This document shows positions 15,452 through 22,954 of a DNA stretch of 32,687 nt, piece by piece. The notes under the pieces are model-generated. The model did no database searches and was not told where the DNA came from. It saw only the letters and a program-made list of their open reading frames with translations. The position numbers were made by a program, and so were the translations under genes. The stretch lies in the NCBI GenBank assembly GCA_900542055.1, contig UQMA01000015.1, positions 1 to 32,687 of the forward strand, given 5' to 3'. The stretch comes from an uncultured Azospirillum sp. GTDB taxonomy: Bacteria; Pseudomonadota; Alphaproteobacteria; RF32; CAG-239. Positions within the stretch are counted from its first letter, which is position 1; every line of letters begins with the position of its first letter.

Positions 15452-16834
15452 ATGTATTACAGTTTATTTGAAATCTTTTCAGTCGGAATCGGCCCGTCAA
15501 GTTCACATACGGTCGGACCGATGAGAGCCGCAAAACGCTATGTCGATAATTTGAAAAAAAATGCCGATATTAATGCTGCAAAACACGTTAAAGTTACTTT
15601 ATACGGTTCTTTGGCGTTAACCGGTGTCGGGCATGGAACATTAAATGCTGTTGTTTATGGTTTAATGGGACTGGAGGCTCAATCGCTGGATCTTGAAAAA
15701 GATTATATCGGAAAGGTGAAAAGTGAACATAAATTAAATTTGGGTGGAAAAAATATAATTGATTTTGATTTTGATGAAGATATTGTTTTAGAGAAAAAAA
15801 TATTTTTACCAGAGCACTCAAACGGAATGAAATTTGCCGCATTTGATGCTGTCGGAAATCTTCTTTTGGAAGAAACTTATTTTTCAGTCGGCGGCGGAAC
15901 AATTGCTCGCCAAGATGAAATGGCTCAGCGTATTGAACGCCAACCATATGATGTTCCTTATCAGTTTAACAGCTGTCAAGAATTGTTGGATATGTGTCAT
16001 AAAGACAAACTGAGCATTGCCGAACTTGTGTTGAAAAACGAAGAAGCCTTAAATTCACCTGAATCGGTGCAAAAAAATATTTTGAATTTGGCAAATATTA
16101 TGCAAGATACGGTCAGCCGCGGTATAAAAACCGAAGGCATATTGCCGGGAGGGCTGAAATTAAAACGCCGCGCTGCGGGAATATATGCGGATTTGACGGA
16201 AAAATTTTCTGAAAATAATGTCGATGCTTTAATGATTATAGACTGGATAAATTTATGGGCTTTTGCCGTAGCAGAAGAAAATGCTGCTGGCGGAAAAATC
16301 ATAACTGCTCCAACTATGGGATCAGCAGGTGTTTTGCCGGCAGTAATGCGTTATTATCAACGTTTTGCTATTCAAAAATCTCCTTACAGCCGCGAAAAAG
16401 CCGATATTGTCTTTCTGACAACAGCATCGGCGATTTGCAGTCTATATCGCGCCAATGCTTCCATTTCGGGAGCTGAGGTTGGCTGTCAGGGAGAAATCGG
16501 AGTGGCTTGTTCAATGGCAGCAGGGGGACTGGCAGCCGTTTTGGGTGGAAATTTACGCCAAATCGAAAATGCAGCCGAAATTGCCATGGAACACAATTTG
16601 GGGTTAACTTGCGATCCTATTAAGGGATTGGTGCAGGTTCCATGTATCGAACGCAATGCTATGGGGGCGGTTAAAGCTGTTAATGCGACACGTTTAGCTA
16701 TGCGCAATCCCAATGGTTCGCATTTGGTCAGTTTGGATAGTATTATTAAAACAATGTACGAAACGGGATTGAATTTAAATACCAAATATAAAGAAACATC
16801 TCTTGCTGGTTTGGCTACTAATGTAAATTGTTAG
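15452..16834 (+). CDS. sdaA: L-serine ammonia-lyase (iron-sulfur dependent, single-chain)
   Basis: This 460-aa cytosolic enzyme deaminates L-serine to pyruvate and ammonia using a [4Fe-4S] cluster. The N-terminal beta domain has the substrate loop GPSSSHTVGPM, and the alpha domain has the APTMGSAGVLPAVM stretch. The cluster cysteines fall in VGCQGEIG, LTCDPIKG and VPCIERN, matching the type 2 enzymes. The length equals the family norm if the ATG at 15452 is used, which has AGAGGAG six bases upstream; an in-frame start at 15401 would add 17 unrelated residues. The metal-exporter gene begins only seven bases downstream, so the two form an operon. An oxygen-labile cluster suits an anaerobic or microaerobic host. 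Confidence 0.96.
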   Translation: MYYSLFEIFSVGIGPSSSHTVGPMRAAKRYVDNLKKNADINAAKHVKVTLYGSLALTGVGHGTLNAVVYGLMGLEAQSLDLEKDYIGKVKSEHKLNLGGKNIIDFDFDEDIVLEKKIFLPEHSNGMKFAAFDAVGNLLLEETYFSVGGGTIARQDEMAQRIERQPYDVPYQFNSCQELLDMCHKDKLSIAELVLKNEEALNSPESVQKNILNLANIMQDTVSRGIKTEGILPGGLKLKRRAAGIYADLTEKFSENNVDALMIIDWINLWAFAVAEENAAGGKIITAPTMGSAGVLPAVMRYYQRFAIQKSPYSREKADIVFLTTASAICSLYRANASISGAEVGCQGEIGVACSMAAGGLAAVLGGNLRQIENAAEIAMEHNLGLTCDPIKGLVQVPCIERNAMGAVKAVNATRLAMRNPNGSHLVSLDSIIKTMYETGLNLNTKYKETSLAGLATNVNC

Positions 16835-16841
16835 AGGGTAA

Positions 16842-17705
16842 ATGATGAATTTTGCGTTGCTGGCGGAAATTATTGCCGATAGCGTATTCGACAGTTTAAG
16901 TTTGTTTCCATTTTTATTTGTTACTTATTTGGTGCTAGAGTATATTGAGCGCCATGCAAAAGAAAAATCGTTGGATTTGATAGGCAATGCCGGAAAATGG
17001 GGACCTTTTGCAGGAGGATTGGCAGGGCTGGTGCCACAGTGTGGTTTTGCGGCGGCGGCAGCTAATTTTTATGCAGTTCGCGCAATTTCTACCGGAACTT
17101 TATTGGCGGTTTTATTGTCAACTTCCGATGAAATGCTGCCGATTATGTTTTCAAATTCGGTTCCGTTTTCGGTTATGGCAAAAGTGTTAGGGCTTAAACT
17201 GATTGTCGGCATCAGCGCTGGAGTATTGTGTGATATATTTTGGCGCCATCCGAAAGCTATGGTTGATGTTGAATCTTTGTGCGAACAGGACGATTGCCAT
17301 TGTGAAAACGGTAATATTGCTAAACCCGCGCTAAAGCACACGTTAAAAATTACATTATTTATTTTTTGTGTAACTTTAGTGCTGAATTGGATACTAGCGG
17401 TTTTTGATGGCAAGTTTATCCGTGTTTTGGTTTTTGATAATCCTGTCTTGGGACCAATTATTGCCGCATTTGTCGGGTTGGTTCCAAATTGTTCTTCATC
17501 TGTTGTTATCACTCAGTTGTGGGTTGACGGAGTAATTAATTTCGGTTCTCTTTTTTCCGGAGTGTTGGCCGGAGGCGGAGTTGGATTGCTGGTGCTGTTC
17601 AGAGTTAACCGAAATCGTCGTGATAATTTTAAAATTATGGCGCTTTTGTACTTTTCGGCGGCAATATCCGGAATTTTTGCTGAATTATTGCATATAAATT
17701 TATAA
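16842..17705 (+). CDS. Putative 10-TM heavy-metal exporter (ArsP_2/DUF2899-like)
   Basis: This 287-aa polytopic inner-membrane protein belongs, by sequence pattern, to the putative 10-TM heavy-metal/arsenic/manganese exporter family. Two matching motifs, GLVPQC (62-67) and GLVPNC (212-217), each precede a Gly/Ala/Ser-rich membrane segment, suggesting two related halves. Between the halves lies a hydrophilic loop with three cysteines and a histidine (CEQDDCHC, 147-154) that could bind metal. TSDEMLPIM (94-102) is another characteristic stretch. GAGGG lies just before the ATG, seven bases after sdaA. The true substrate is unknown; manganese, arsenite or another metal are all possible. Confidence 0.8.
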   Translation: MMNFALLAEIIADSVFDSLSLFPFLFVTYLVLEYIERHAKEKSLDLIGNAGKWGPFAGGLAGLVPQCGFAAAAANFYAVRAISTGTLLAVLLSTSDEMLPIMFSNSVPFSVMAKVLGLKLIVGISAGVLCDIFWRHPKAMVDVESLCEQDDCHCENGNIAKPALKHTLKITLFIFCVTLVLNWILAVFDGKFIRVLVFDNPVLGPIIAAFVGLVPNCSSSVVITQLWVDGVINFGSLFSGVLAGGGVGLLVLFRVNRNRRDNFKIMALLYFSAAISGIFAELLHINL

Positions 17706-17759
17706 TCTTTTAGTAAATTGATATTATATTCTGATATAAAATCAGAAAGGATAACTAAT

Positions 17760-18728
17760 ATGGCATTTCAGACCAAAAGAATTTTGAAAAAAGCAATTTC
17801 ATGGGCGGGGTTATTTTTCTTTGTTTTAGCCGCGTATATGTTATATCATCAGCTGTCAAAATATAGCGCGGAAGATATTAAAGACGCTTTGTTGAGCATT
17901 CCAAGCCACAATTTGCTGCTGGCCGGTTTAGCATCAATGGGCGGTTATGTTGCGCTGTCTTCATATGATTATCTGGCTTTGCGGTATATAAAGCGCAAAG
18001 TTGCCGCTTGGAAATGGATTTTTGCCGGTTTTATAGGATTTTCAGTCAGCAATAATGCCGGACACGCAATTGTTTCGGGCGGGACAATTCGTTACAGACT
18101 TTATACAAGATGGCGTTTCAGAGGTACTGAAATTGTTCGTATGGTAACATTTTCGGGGTTTACTTATTTAATCGCCTGTTTCTTTTTGGTTATAGTCGGG
18201 TATATATTAACTCCCTCTCATGCTTTTGGCGCCGGTTCGGTTTCCAAACTGACAACCGAAATTGTAACTTTAGCATCTGTTATTGGTTTGTTAGGATATT
18301 TTGGATTGAGCCTTTTTTACAAAAAGCCGATTGTTATAAAAGATGTAGAATTAGATATGCCGACATTTCCCATGGCTTTGGCACAGATGTTTTTGGGAGC
18401 GGTCGATATTTTGATGGCTTCAATGGTATTGTATTTTGTTTTAATACCGTTTGTTGAAATCGATTTTACCACTTTTATGGGTGTGTTTATTATTGCTCAG
18501 GTTTTAGGCGTGTTTAGTCAAGTCCCCGGAGGTTTGGGCGTGTTTGAAGGATTGTTTATGTACATAATTCCAGGCGGACACGATCATTTAGCTGTATTTG
18601 GCGCCTTAATCGCTTATCGGATTATTTATTATTTGCTGCCGTTGTTGGTATCGGGAGTTGTCTTAATGGCTTATGAGGGAAGTTTGGGACTTCGCCGCCG
18701 CAAATTATTGCAAGAAATAAAAAAATAA
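17760..18728 (+). CDS. YbhN/AglD-family membrane protein (lysylphosphatidylglycerol-synthase TM-region type)
   Basis: This protein of about 322 aa has roughly eight membrane segments and matches the UPF0104/AglD family, the same fold as the flippase half of MprF. Characteristic stretches are NNAGHAIVSGGTIRYRLY in the first half, with polar residues inside the membrane, and QVPGGLGVFEGLFMY in the second. Known members flip or transfer lipid-linked molecules; the substrate here is unknown and no LPG synthase domain is attached. The start at 17760 follows AAAGGATAAC; an upstream TTG frame from 17718 is rejected for lack of a ribosome-binding site. It lies 54 bases after the exporter gene and ends at the hairpin at 18738-18770. 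Confidence 0.88.
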   Translation: MAFQTKRILKKAISWAGLFFFVLAAYMLYHQLSKYSAEDIKDALLSIPSHNLLLAGLASMGGYVALSSYDYLALRYIKRKVAAWKWIFAGFIGFSVSNNAGHAIVSGGTIRYRLYTRWRFRGTEIVRMVTFSGFTYLIACFFLVIVGYILTPSHAFGAGSVSKLTTEIVTLASVIGLLGYFGLSLFYKKPIVIKDVELDMPTFPMALAQMFLGAVDILMASMVLYFVLIPFVEIDFTTFMGVFIIAQVLGVFSQVPGGLGVFEGLFMYIIPGGHDHLAVFGALIAYRIIYYLLPLLVSGVVLMAYEGSLGLRRRKLLQEIKK

Positions 18729-18737
18729 TATCAATTT

Positions 18738-18770
18738 AGTAAGCTCCTAAAAAAGGAGCTTACTTTTTTT
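18738..18770 (+). terminator. Strong terminator ending the sdaA group
   Basis: A perfect 11-bp stem, AGTAAGCTCCT / AGGAGCTTACT, with a five-A loop and a seven-T tail lies ten bases after the stop of the YbhN-like gene. It also lies about 17 bases beyond the convergent hsdM end, but on that strand no T-run follows. Confidence 0.92.
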
Positions 18771-18786
18771 GTCACTTTAAATTATC

Positions 18787-20241
18787 CTATTTTTCCTCAT
18801 TTTTCAAGCTATCCATAACCGACTTAAAGGAAGTTAGGGCGGTTTGTAAGTTACCTACAATTTCAGAAGCTAAAATTTGCGGTTCAGGTAAATTTTCCAA
18901 ACTTTCCAGACTTTCGTCTTTTATCCAGCTGATGTCTAAATTTGTTTTATCTCTTTTGATTATTTCATCATATTCAAACTTTTTGAAACGTTCGCTTTCC
19001 TGCCGTTTGGAAATATCTTCGGCATTATAACATTTAACAAAGTCAGCCAAATCTTTATCGCCGAGAGAATTTGTGACTAAACTAAAGTTCATATTGGTGC
19101 GTAAATCATAAATCCAAACCTCGTTTGTACGATGACCTTTATCTATCGGCGGAAATTTATCAAAGAAAATCACGTTGGCTTTTACCCCTTGAGCGTAAAA
19201 AATTCCGGTGGGCAACCGCAAAATTGTATGCAGATTAAACTCGTTCAGCAATCTTTTGCGGACTTTTTCTCCGGCACCGCCCTCAAACAACACATTATCC
19301 GGCACAACCACCGCAGCGCGGCCGTGAGTGTTGAGGATTGTCATAATATGCTGCAAGAAATTGATTTGCTTGTTAGAGGTGGTGGCAATAAAATCATCGC
19401 GGCTGTACTCCTCTTTTTCGGTGGTAACTTCGCCGTCTTCGCCCATAATTTTCAGACCGCTTTTCTTGCCGAACGGAGGATTTGCCAGTACCATGTCAAA
19501 ACGCTTGTCTCCTGCATTCAGCAATGAATCGCATTCTTTTATCAAAACTTTATTTCCGCCGATTCCGTGCAGATATAAGTTCATTGTACACAAACTGACA
19601 ACCAACGGGGTAATATCATTGCCGGATAACTTTTCTTCACGCAGTGCTTTCAGTTTCATTTTATCGTTGGTCTGCTTGCGCATATAGTCGTATGCCGCCA
19701 GCAAAAATCCGCCGGTTCCGCAAGCCGGGTCGGTAATCGTCATATCTGGTGTCGGGCGCATAACTTCCACCATAGCTCGAATCAGTGGACGCGGAGTAAA
19801 ATATTGTCCGGCTCCGGCTTTGGTTTCGGTAGCGTTTTTCTCTAAAAGACCTTCATAAACAGCACCTTTAACATCAATATTCAACCCCATCCAAGTTTCG
19901 CCGTCAATCAGCGACACCAAACGTTTTAAATTTGCCGGCTCATTGATTTTATTGGTCGCTTTGGCATAAATTGTACCGATTACACCGTTCATTTTAGAAA
20001 GCTCGGATAACGTTTTGTTATATTGCTGTTCCAGCTGTGAACCGGAAAGTTCTTTAAGTTTATCCCAACGATATTCAGCCGGCACCAAAGATTCTTCGCC
20101 CAGCAAAGAAGTCCGCTCATCATCCATTTTTAAGAACAGCAAATAAGTCAGCTGCGCCACATAATCCATATAAACTACGCCGGAATCTTTAAGAATTGTG
20201 GCATAATTCCAAACTTTGGTAACGAGATTATTTTCAGTCAT
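18787..20241 (-). CDS. hsdM: Type I restriction-modification methyltransferase subunit HsdM (system 1)
   Basis: This 484-aa protein is the modification subunit that, with HsdS, methylates adenine at the recognition site. The N-terminal helical HsdM domain (about 5-130) is followed by GQYFTPRPL (145-153), SAM motif DPACGTGGF (171-179) and catalytic NPPFGKKSG (254-262), the NPPF form of gamma-type N6-adenine methylases. The length is normal. It is the last gene of the hsdR-X-Y-hsdS-hsdM operon. The hsdS stop codon directly abuts the hsdM ATG (TAAATG), giving translational coupling, with AAAGGA as ribosome-binding site inside the hsdS end. Confidence 0.96.
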   Translation of the reverse strand: MTENNLVTKVWNYATILKDSGVVYMDYVAQLTYLLFLKMDDERTSLLGEESLVPAEYRWDKLKELSGSQLEQQYNKTLSELSKMNGVIGTIYAKATNKINEPANLKRLVSLIDGETWMGLNIDVKGAVYEGLLEKNATETKAGAGQYFTPRPLIRAMVEVMRPTPDMTITDPACGTGGFLLAAYDYMRKQTNDKMKLKALREEKLSGNDITPLVVSLCTMNLYLHGIGGNKVLIKECDSLLNAGDKRFDMVLANPPFGKKSGLKIMGEDGEVTTEKEEYSRDDFIATTSNKQINFLQHIMTILNTHGRAAVVVPDNVLFEGGAGEKVRKRLLNEFNLHTILRLPTGIFYAQGVKANVIFFDKFPPIDKGHRTNEVWIYDLRTNMNFSLVTNSLGDKDLADFVKCYNAEDISKRQESERFKKFEYDEIIKRDKTNLDISWIKDESLESLENLPEPQILASEIVGNLQTALTSFKSVMDSLKNEEK

Positions 20242-21537
20242 TTATTTTTTTCCTTTAGTGCTATTTTCTTTTGCTGTTTTAATACGTTCTAACAAAACCG
20301 CTGCCGGTTCATCATTGGGATTTTGCGGAACAAGTTTTCCGGCAAACGCTTGTTTCAAAATAGATTGCTTTAATTTTTCTGCCTGCAATAAACTATCATT
20401 AACCGCCTTTTCCATTTCATCAGCCACCGCAAAACGCTTTTCAATTTCCGCAACAATTTGTTGCTGTTCAGGGAGAGATGGTAGAGGAACTGATATTTTC
20501 TTCAGTGTTGCTAGGATAATCCTCCTAATGGCAACACCTACTTTTTTATTCGTAGCTTCAATCAAAAACTGCGGAGATTTTAAAATATAGTATAGAAACT
20601 TACTTTCAATAATCTGCTTTGGTCTTATGATAGCTAAAGATGATAATACTACAAATTCTTTATTATATTTAATCAGAACCACTTTACCTACTGTACCATC
20701 TTTTGAAAATAGAACATCATTTAATTGTGGTTTACATCCAGATTTAACTAACAAATCATACTCATCTTTATCTATTCGTTTTGAATTTGCGAAATCTATA
20801 ATATCATTTTTCACATCTTTTACTGTAATATATGGATATAATCCATCTATCTTTGATTTTGGAGAAAAATGACTTCCATCAGTAATTTTACTACACACAT
20901 CTTCTAGTTTAACTTCTTTCCATTCGGAAGTTTTGTAGAGTTTTCCTTCAAAGGCAGATTTAAGCACAGATTGACGATATTGTTTGATTTGCGTTTGAGC
21001 AATTTTCAGGTCTTTTATCCCATTATCAATATCTGAAAACAACTCCTCAATCTTCTCCACAATCCTTTCTTGTTCCTCTAATGGAGGTAAAAATAATTCA
21101 AGATTTTTTACTATGTCTTGACTAATATTTGGTTGGGCTCCCCCCTTACCTTGGCTGATTAAAAATTTCTTTTGAAATAATAAATAGTAAAAAAGTAAAT
21201 TCATATTAAAAAATTTACTTGGATATATGCAACATATTGCTTGATTGGTAGCAGCTTCAAAATCTAATTTACCAATTTTTCCAACAGTAGCTCCATATAA
21301 GGCAAGCAAGATACTCCCTTTAGGAAATATTTTGGCACTCGAATTATCTAAACCTTCTTTTGTAATAAATTCTTCCGCTTTTTTTACAATATTATCATTT
21401 AGTTCACCAGACTTAAGCCATGGTATTTGCCCATTATAATACGAAGCTTCCTTTCTTGAGGGTGTACCACCGCTTGCAGTAGAAAAAATTTCTTTTAGAT
21501 TACATTTACACCAATTTTTAGGAAGATTATTTGTCAT
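20242..21537 (-). CDS. hsdS: Type I restriction-modification specificity subunit HsdS (system 1)
   Basis: This protein of about 431 aa reads the bipartite DNA target for its R-M complex. It has the classic two-repeat layout. The first target-recognition domain (about 1-150, LPKNWCKCNLKEI onward) is followed by a conserved helix (LPPLEEQERIVEKIEELF, QYRQSVLKSAFEGKL). The second domain (EWKEVKLEDVCSKITDG onward) is followed by the second helix (LPEQQQIVAEIEKRF, KQSILKQAFAGKLVPQ). The recognition domains are more AT-rich than the conserved helices, as expected when they are exchanged between strains. The start at 21537 is an ATG; a TTG at 21549 would add four residues. It starts about 27 bases after the KwaB-like gene and abuts hsdM. 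Confidence 0.95.
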   Translation of the reverse strand: MTNNLPKNWCKCNLKEIFSTASGGTPSRKEASYYNGQIPWLKSGELNDNIVKKAEEFITKEGLDNSSAKIFPKGSILLALYGATVGKIGKLDFEAATNQAICCIYPSKFFNMNLLFYYLLFQKKFLISQGKGGAQPNISQDIVKNLELFLPPLEEQERIVEKIEELFSDIDNGIKDLKIAQTQIKQYRQSVLKSAFEGKLYKTSEWKEVKLEDVCSKITDGSHFSPKSKIDGLYPYITVKDVKNDIIDFANSKRIDKDEYDLLVKSGCKPQLNDVLFSKDGTVGKVVLIKYNKEFVVLSSLAIIRPKQIIESKFLYYILKSPQFLIEATNKKVGVAIRRIILATLKKISVPLPSLPEQQQIVAEIEKRFAVADEMEKAVNDSLLQAEKLKQSILKQAFAGKLVPQNPNDEPAAVLLERIKTAKENSTKGKK

Positions 21538-21564
21538 TTTAAAATCCAATCACCTATAACTAAA

Positions 21565-22389
21565 TTATATGTTTTTCCAAGAATTTGTTTTTCTTTTTTG
21601 ATTGGTTACATCTGTGGTATAATAATTTTCATACACTGCATCGTATAGATGAGTTATATCTTGTTGTGATGTAATTTTTATGATTCTCCCATCTACAGAC
21701 GGAAATGGTTCAGAATATTTCTGAGCATATTTTTTCCATTTTTTTACATTTTCTTCTTTTATATCATCAAAAATATGATCATCTAGCATTTGTGCAATTT
21801 TCCTTTTGATAGAAATATTTTTTATTGAGACATTTCCATCAGAACATAGTAAATTTTTATTAAATAAATCATCAACTTGCGCATCTGTTGCTATTCTGTA
21901 ATAATTTTCTAGTTCTTTTATAATTCCTTTAGCTTTTGTATAATTTTTGAAATATATAGTATTTGTCTCAATTTCAAAATAAATATTAGTTTCTTCGGTT
22001 AAGGAAACGATATTTTCCCCTGTTTTATATTGACAGCTCTTACCTTCATAATAAAAATAAGGACGTTTTATAACATTTTTTCCATAAATCCTTTGAAAAT
22101 ATATTGAGTTTTCTTTTTTACATAAGATACAATTTATATCTTTCAAATCATTTTTTCCAATAGATACAGCATTATAGGCATTATAAAATATATCTTTATA
22201 TTTATTCATAAAGTCATCATCTTTTTTTAACTTTATATAATAGCACGCATCCTCTTCGGCTTTATATTTTCCTGTAAATTCTTCTTTTTCAGACAAATCA
22301 TAATCTGGAAATAACTCTTTTATTTCAGTTTCTGACAAATCAACTATGTCAAAAAAAGTATTATTTAAATTTCCTAAAACTTTAACCAA
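21565..22389 (-). CDS. KwaB-like (DUF4868-type) protein embedded in the hsd operon
   Basis: This soluble protein of about 274 aa has no membrane segment and is rich in Lys, Asn, Asp and Tyr. By pattern it resembles KwaB (DUF4868), the cytosolic DNA-binding partner of the Kiwa anti-phage system. The middle runs from a strand-rich region (SLTEETNIYFEIETNTIYFK) into a helical part (YYRIATDAQVDDLF), and the C-terminus ends DITHLYDAVYENYYTTDVT plus a basic tail, as I recall for DUF4868 proteins. This is pattern-based inference, not a search result. I favour the TTG at 22389, six bases after AGGAG; the TTG at 22395 abuts AGGAG, and an in-frame stop lies just upstream. The 22395 frame overlaps the end of the membrane-protein gene by four bases, so the two are coupled. 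Confidence 0.6.
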   Translation of the reverse strand: MVKVLGNLNNTFFDIVDLSETEIKELFPDYDLSEKEEFTGKYKAEEDACYYIKLKKDDDFMNKYKDIFYNAYNAVSIGKNDLKDINCILCKKENSIYFQRIYGKNVIKRPYFYYEGKSCQYKTGENIVSLTEETNIYFEIETNTIYFKNYTKAKGIIKELENYYRIATDAQVDDLFNKNLLCSDGNVSIKNISIKRKIAQMLDDHIFDDIKEENVKKWKKYAQKYSEPFPSVDGRIIKITSQQDITHLYDAVYENYYTTDVTNQKRKTNSWKNI

Positions 22390-22391
22390 AA

Positions 22392-22943
22392 TCAACTCCT
22401 ACTATAATCTAAAAAACAATATCTGTTCAATTTTATTAAATTAGTAAAACAATGTTCAGCAACTAATTTTTGTTTTGAAAATATCCAAATATTTGGCTTA
22501 TCAGTCTCATAAACATGATAATTATTGAAACAAAACAATGAAAAAATTAGAGGATTAGGATATATTGCTCCCACAAATAACAGAGCTGGAAATAAAATCA
22601 GCATAAATGGTATACTAACTAAACCTACTAATAAGCTGATACTAGGACAAATTCCTTTTGTTATATATTGCAAGGTCACATCCTTTATTTTACCATCTAT
22701 ATGGTTATCTTTACTATTAGATTTTATCAATTTTAAAGCAATATTGAAAAAATATTTTTTCTGAATAAAAAGTTCAATAAATAACAATAGTAATATAATA
22801 ACACATTTAATTTTATTATTCATAAAATCTTTAGTTATTTCCATTATCTCTAATTTATATAAACAAAATAAAACAACATCTAAAAAAATAAAACCATAAG
22901 ATATAATTGCAAACGTCATATTTCTAAAAATAGTAATATCCAT
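22392..22943 (-). CDS. KwaA-like membrane protein embedded in the hsd operon
   Basis: This 183-aa inner-membrane protein has hydrophobic segments at about 9-30, 44-62 and a long one at 98-127 that can be two helices, then a cytosolic tail of about 50 residues (YPNPLIFSLFCFNNYHVYETD, then a strand-like WIFSKQKL and a hydrophobic end). Size, likely four membrane passes and tail pattern match what I recall of KwaA, the membrane component of Kiwa, and the adjacent gene looks like KwaB. AGGAGG lies about seven bases before the ATG, and the gene begins 11 bases after the hsdR stop. It is more AT-rich than hsdR and hsdM, suggesting separate acquisition. Function is inferred. Confidence 0.6.
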   Translation of the reverse strand: MDITIFRNMTFAIISYGFIFLDVVLFCLYKLEIMEITKDFMNNKIKCVIILLLLFIELFIQKKYFFNIALKLIKSNSKDNHIDGKIKDVTLQYITKGICPSISLLVGLVSIPFMLILFPALLFVGAIYPNPLIFSLFCFNNYHVYETDKPNIWIFSKQKLVAEHCFTNLIKLNRYCFLDYSRS

Positions 22944-22954
22944 CTTCCTTCCTC

